A DNA stretch of 61,075 nt, taken from contig JARLJH010000022.1 in assembly GCA_031291305.1 (NCBI GenBank), positions 1-61,075 of the forward strand, read 5' to 3'. Shown here piece by piece: positions 58,929 through 61,075 of this stretch. Position 1 is the stretch's first letter. Every line of letters starts with the position of its first letter. Made by a program: the position numbers and the translations under genes. The notes beneath the pieces were generated by a model. It was not told the origin of the DNA. It did not search any database and saw nothing but the letters and a program-made list of their open reading frames with translations. Source of the DNA: Rhodoferax sp. Lineage in GTDB: Bacteria; Pseudomonadota; Gammaproteobacteria; Burkholderiales; Burkholderiaceae_C.

Positions 58929-59137
58929 GCTACAAGGAATACACCTGCCCACGCTGCAAGCGTGTCCATGCAGCAATTCCCCTGGCGGATGCACAGGCGG
59001 CAGGCGGCGACATTGCGTTTAATTTCCACTGCTTTGCGTGTCCCACTCCCACATCCAAGTTTGTGCCGGCCGGCCCCAGAGATGCACCCGACGGCTGCAC
59101 TTTAACGCCAGTTGTAGTGCCGGGGGCTTGGGAATGA
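58925..59137 (+). CDS. Zinc-ribbon small protein A
   Basis: A 70-residue protein whose start overlaps the phosphoesterase stop (ATGA) and follows the TTGCTATCAA-N2-TTGGAG leader. YTCPRCKRVHAAIPL and FHCFACPTPTSKFVPAGPRDAPDG form a CxxC...CxxC zinc ribbon. Similar to the next gene in layout, it is likely a duplicate of it. The partner or nucleic-acid target is unknown. Confidence 0.65.
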   Translation: MSYKEYTCPRCKRVHAAIPLADAQAAGGDIAFNFHCFACPTPTSKFVPAGPRDAPDGCTLTPVVVPGAWE

Positions 59138-59373
59138 CACTCGCAGACTACGTTATTGGCCAGTACAAATGCCCCCAGTGCGGCTGGGTACACATCGCAA
59201 TAAAGCGTGAATTCGCGATTGCTAACAACTACGACATCCCTCGCCTAGAAAAGTGTTTTCGGTGCGGCGCGCCATGTGTCGGGTTTGTGGCGGTCGAGCC
59301 TGGCGACGCGCCAATGCTGAGCACATTGCAAGCAGTTGTGCTGAAAGACGCTACAGATGTTGGAGGTGCCTAG
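59134..59373 (+). CDS. Zinc-ribbon small protein B
   Basis: A 79-residue protein starting four bases before the end of protein A. YKCPQCGWVHIAIKR, LEKCFRCGAPCVGFVAVEPGDAP and LQAVVL follow the same order as in protein A (YTCPRCKRVHAAI, CFAC, VPAGPRDAP, LTPVVV), so the two are tandem paralogues. Confidence 0.65.
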   Translation: MTLADYVIGQYKCPQCGWVHIAIKREFAIANNYDIPRLEKCFRCGAPCVGFVAVEPGDAPMLSTLQAVVLKDATDVGGA

Positions 59374-59504
59374 TGGCCAATCAGACTTTACGGGAAGAAC
59401 TTGTTGACGCCTGGCACTACTGGTGCTTCCGCGCTAAATACAGCAACAAACGCCCTTGGTATTTCCGGGCGCTGGCAGTGATATGTCGAAGGTGCGGGAA
59501 ATGA
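59373..59504 (+). CDS. 43-residue unknown protein
   Basis: GTG overlaps the previous TAG and follows TTGGAGG. The peptide VANQTLREELVDAWHYWCFR continues with YSNKRPWYFRALAVICRRC; it is basic and Trp-rich. Its stop overlaps the next ATG. Its support is operon geometry and the ribosome binding site. Confidence 0.5.
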   Translation: MANQTLREELVDAWHYWCFRAKYSNKRPWYFRALAVICRRCGK

Positions 59505-59770
59505 CAGTCCCCTTCGAGCGCACCCGCGCACTTAACAGCGCGAAGGAATTTTTGGAAGCAATGCTGGACCCGAAGCAAACGCCTCGGACCCCTCGGTGGA
59601 TGAGGGGCAAAGCAAAAGCTATCTTGCGGCACTACCCCGGTTTGTGCGAGATTGAAATGGCACACAAGGCATTGCCCGAGGTATTCGGTCCGGTGCCTCC
59701 GTTTCCTCGGCTAAGTGCGTCTGAGCAGACGCAGGGCGTTATTGATGCATCAAAAGCGGCGGACCTGTGA
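59501..59770 (+). CDS. BPSL0761-like small protein
   Basis: From ATG at 59501, which overlaps the previous stop, 89 residues. It opens MTVPFERTRALNSAKEFLEAM and has DPKQTPRTPRWMRGKAKAILRHYP, a pattern I recall from BPSL0761-family proteins in Burkholderiales mobile elements. Another in-frame ATG lies at 59483. Function not known. Confidence 0.65.
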   Translation: MTVPFERTRALNSAKEFLEAMLDPKQTPRTPRWMRGKAKAILRHYPGLCEIEMAHKALPEVFGPVPPFPRLSASEQTQGVIDASKAADL

Positions 59771-59789
59771 CAGTGCCCTGGAAGTTGCT

Positions 59790-60026
59790 ATGAACATTGA
59801 TGCGTGGTACCTGGAAATTCTCCTGGCCATCGACTTGGCCGAGCTGATGGAAACAGAGCGGGGGCAGCACCGCATTGCCCGTTTTTTGTATGCAGAAATA
59901 CGCACCGCGTGCATAGCCCGTGCAGTGAAAGTAATGCGCGAAGCTATCGCGGACTTAGAAAATCCTCCGGCGAGTTTATCTGCCGGCAAAGCGCGCAACA
60001 TGAAACTGACCGACTCAAATATCTGA
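59790..60026 (+). CDS. Unrecognised small helical protein, end of the micro-operon
   Basis: A 78-residue helical protein (MNIDAWYLEILLAIDLAELM, HRIARFLYAEIRTACIARAVKVMREAIADLENPP). ATG at 59790 lies within TTGCTATGAACATTG, a variant of the leader decamer. The frame extends upstream to 59715 over the previous gene. A terminator follows at 60236. Confidence 0.55.
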   Translation: MNIDAWYLEILLAIDLAELMETERGQHRIARFLYAEIRTACIARAVKVMREAIADLENPPASLSAGKARNMKLTDSNI

Positions 60027-60937
60027 CTTTCTCAACCGACGACGCTTCACCTGCGCTCGTGACACTGCTGGGGCTCGCTTCCTTTATGGCGCAAGTTTGG
60101 CGCCCTTTGCCGCCATCGGTTAGTCACTTAATCTCGGTGCGATATAGAAGTAAAGCTTGCTGCATTGACAAAAAAATACTCATGAGCTTTGCCTGATGCG
60201 CTCAGATTGATGTGCATTTTTCGAACTATCTTCATAAAAAGTGAGTTCCCTCACTTTTTCGTTAAAAACATCGTTGCAGATTAACGCAGCTGCGAGTCAC
60301 TTCGAATCAAATTGGCGGTGCATCTGGCCGGATAGAAAAAGCTAGTTAACTATATTGGACAACTCATCCGCAATCTGTCTGAGTATCCACACACTTAATA
60401 GAAAGGAACTTCTCAAAGTCGGGAAGAACAAGGAAACGTATGAATTCAGCATTGAAGCAACATTTAGAGCGACAAAAGTACCTCATTCAAAGCCCGAATG
60501 GGCTGCCCAGGCTCGGGCAACGGCAGTACCTTCCATGACGCCGAATCGACCTTCATGAAAGAGCATGACTTGCCAATGAGCAGGTGGCCCTTGGAACGGA
60601 AGCGCACCGCTGTTGGAAGTGGAAATTTTCCAAAAGTTTTTTAAAAAGGCTAAACGAGGGTTCTATACGTTTCAGTCGACTGCCAATTCTGGCCGACGAC
60701 TACCAAAAAGGAACCCTCGCGGAGGTAACTGATAGACATGCTGATACCGAGATAGGAAGTAATCAAAAAGAGAATACTGGTTATTGCAACATATTCAGAT
60801 GCTACTAACCATTGACGACTTACACGAAACCATGGAATTATTCTTCAATTGAATAGCTCTCCAAACAGAGCATCCATAGAATAGTTTATTGAAAATTAAT
60901 CATATTATGAAGAAAATAGCTGAAATCAATCAAGAAC
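60027..60937. other. Gene-free end of the accessory block
   Basis: About 900 bp with falling GC, especially after 60780. Apart from the terminator at 60236 I see no supported feature; open frames at 60355-60558 and 60584-60808 have no recognisable content. It may be decayed sequence next to the IS insertion. Confidence 0.5.
60236..60259 (+). terminator. Terminator of the micro-operon
   Basis: A perfect 10-bp stem AAAAAGTGAG/CTCACTTTTT with TTCC loop and T-run, 210 bp after the last gene. Confidence 0.85.
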
Positions 60938-61075
60938 GAGCCTTGTCCAATGAGGTATGAGCCTGAACGGTTTGCGTATTTCCACCCAGGAGTGAGCCTG
61001 AGTCGACGAATTTACGGTTGAACTGGTTGCTTGATCATCCAAGGATGGTGATCAATATGGACGAGGCCAAACTGC
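60938..61075 (+). mobile_element. Right contig-end copy of the insertion-sequence edge
   Basis: The exact reverse complement of 2-139. It includes the beginning of an open frame running off the window: ATG at 61045 (or 61057) reads MVINMDEAKL. This short start recalls DDE integrase-type transposases of Burkholderiales, but ten residues cannot prove a family. The IS body lies outside the window. Confidence 0.7.

Noticed and set aside
60355-60808. Two small rightward frames near the contig end
   Set aside because: No family features, no clear ribosome binding sites, and they lie after the operon terminator in sequence that looks degraded.

Overview
The window is most likely a complete draft contig from a betaproteobacterium of the Comamonadaceae (Rhodoferax/Polaromonas-like). 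The reasons are the GC-rich housekeeping genes, the gene orders (dusB-fis-purH; yqgE-ruvX-pyrR-pyrB-pyrC'), a dispersed intergenic 'tagccct...gtagctat' element that I associate with this family, and a full sox cluster. Both ends run into the same 138-bp sequence in opposite orientation (2-139 and 60938-61075), which looks like the edge of a multicopy insertion sequence. The left copy has cut off a GGDEF/EAL gene. REGION 1 (0.05-6.4 kb): truncated GGDEF/EAL gene, ychF, yqaA-like membrane protein, dusB-fis, purH. REGION 2 (6.5-10.3 kb): a compact run of signalling-type genes (two roadblock/LC7-like proteins, an Aer-like PAS protein, a cytoplasmic PhnD-like binding domain and two unrecognised proteins), then a bidirectional terminator and hemL. 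REGION 3 (12.0-21.8 kb): rubredoxin followed by pilG-pilH-pilI-pilJ-chpA, the Chp chemosensory pathway for type IV pili; ChpA is 1981 residues with three visible HPt-like sites, a CheA kinase core, a CheW domain and a receiver. REGION 4 (21.9-27.3 kb): photolyase, yqgE, ruvX, pyrR, pyrB and a dihydroorotase homologue that has lost its metal ligands. REGION 5 (27.4-43.9 kb): a lithotrophic thiosulfate-oxidation locus. It holds an ArsR-type and a Crp/Fnr-type regulator, a full-length and a split YeeE/YedE sulfur transporter, a thioredoxin-like protein, a Cys-Pro-rich small exported protein, a periplasmic rhodanese, a DUF302 lipoprotein, a FadL-type porin, a small cytochrome c, soxCDYZAXB and a flavoprotein. 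Two exact TTGAT-N4-ATCAA boxes fit the Crp/Fnr-like regulator. REGION 6 (44.2-49.8 kb): an integrative element with tyrosine integrase, AlpA-like and Rha-like regulators, a putative replication protein carrying iteron-like DNA repeats, and repeated GTTCCCCG sites near both ends; it abuts a 3' fragment of tRNA-Pro(GGG). REGION 7 (49.8-60.9 kb): a second accessory block. It contains an excisionase-like gene, a candidate conflict/defence cassette (WYL-like protein, pPIWI-associated-nuclease-like protein, conserved unknown, HigA-ImmA fusion, HigB), a res-like site with a tyrosine-phosphatase-like gene and a serine resolvase, a repeat-rich non-coding stretch, and a very tight operon of small genes (HAD phosphatase, metallophosphoesterase, two zinc-ribbon paralogues and others) punctuated by the decamer TTGCTATCAA. 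The most promising places for undescribed biology are the 51.2-54.3 kb cassette, the 56.7-60.0 kb micro-operon, and the regulator/boxes plus unknown proteins of the sox locus.
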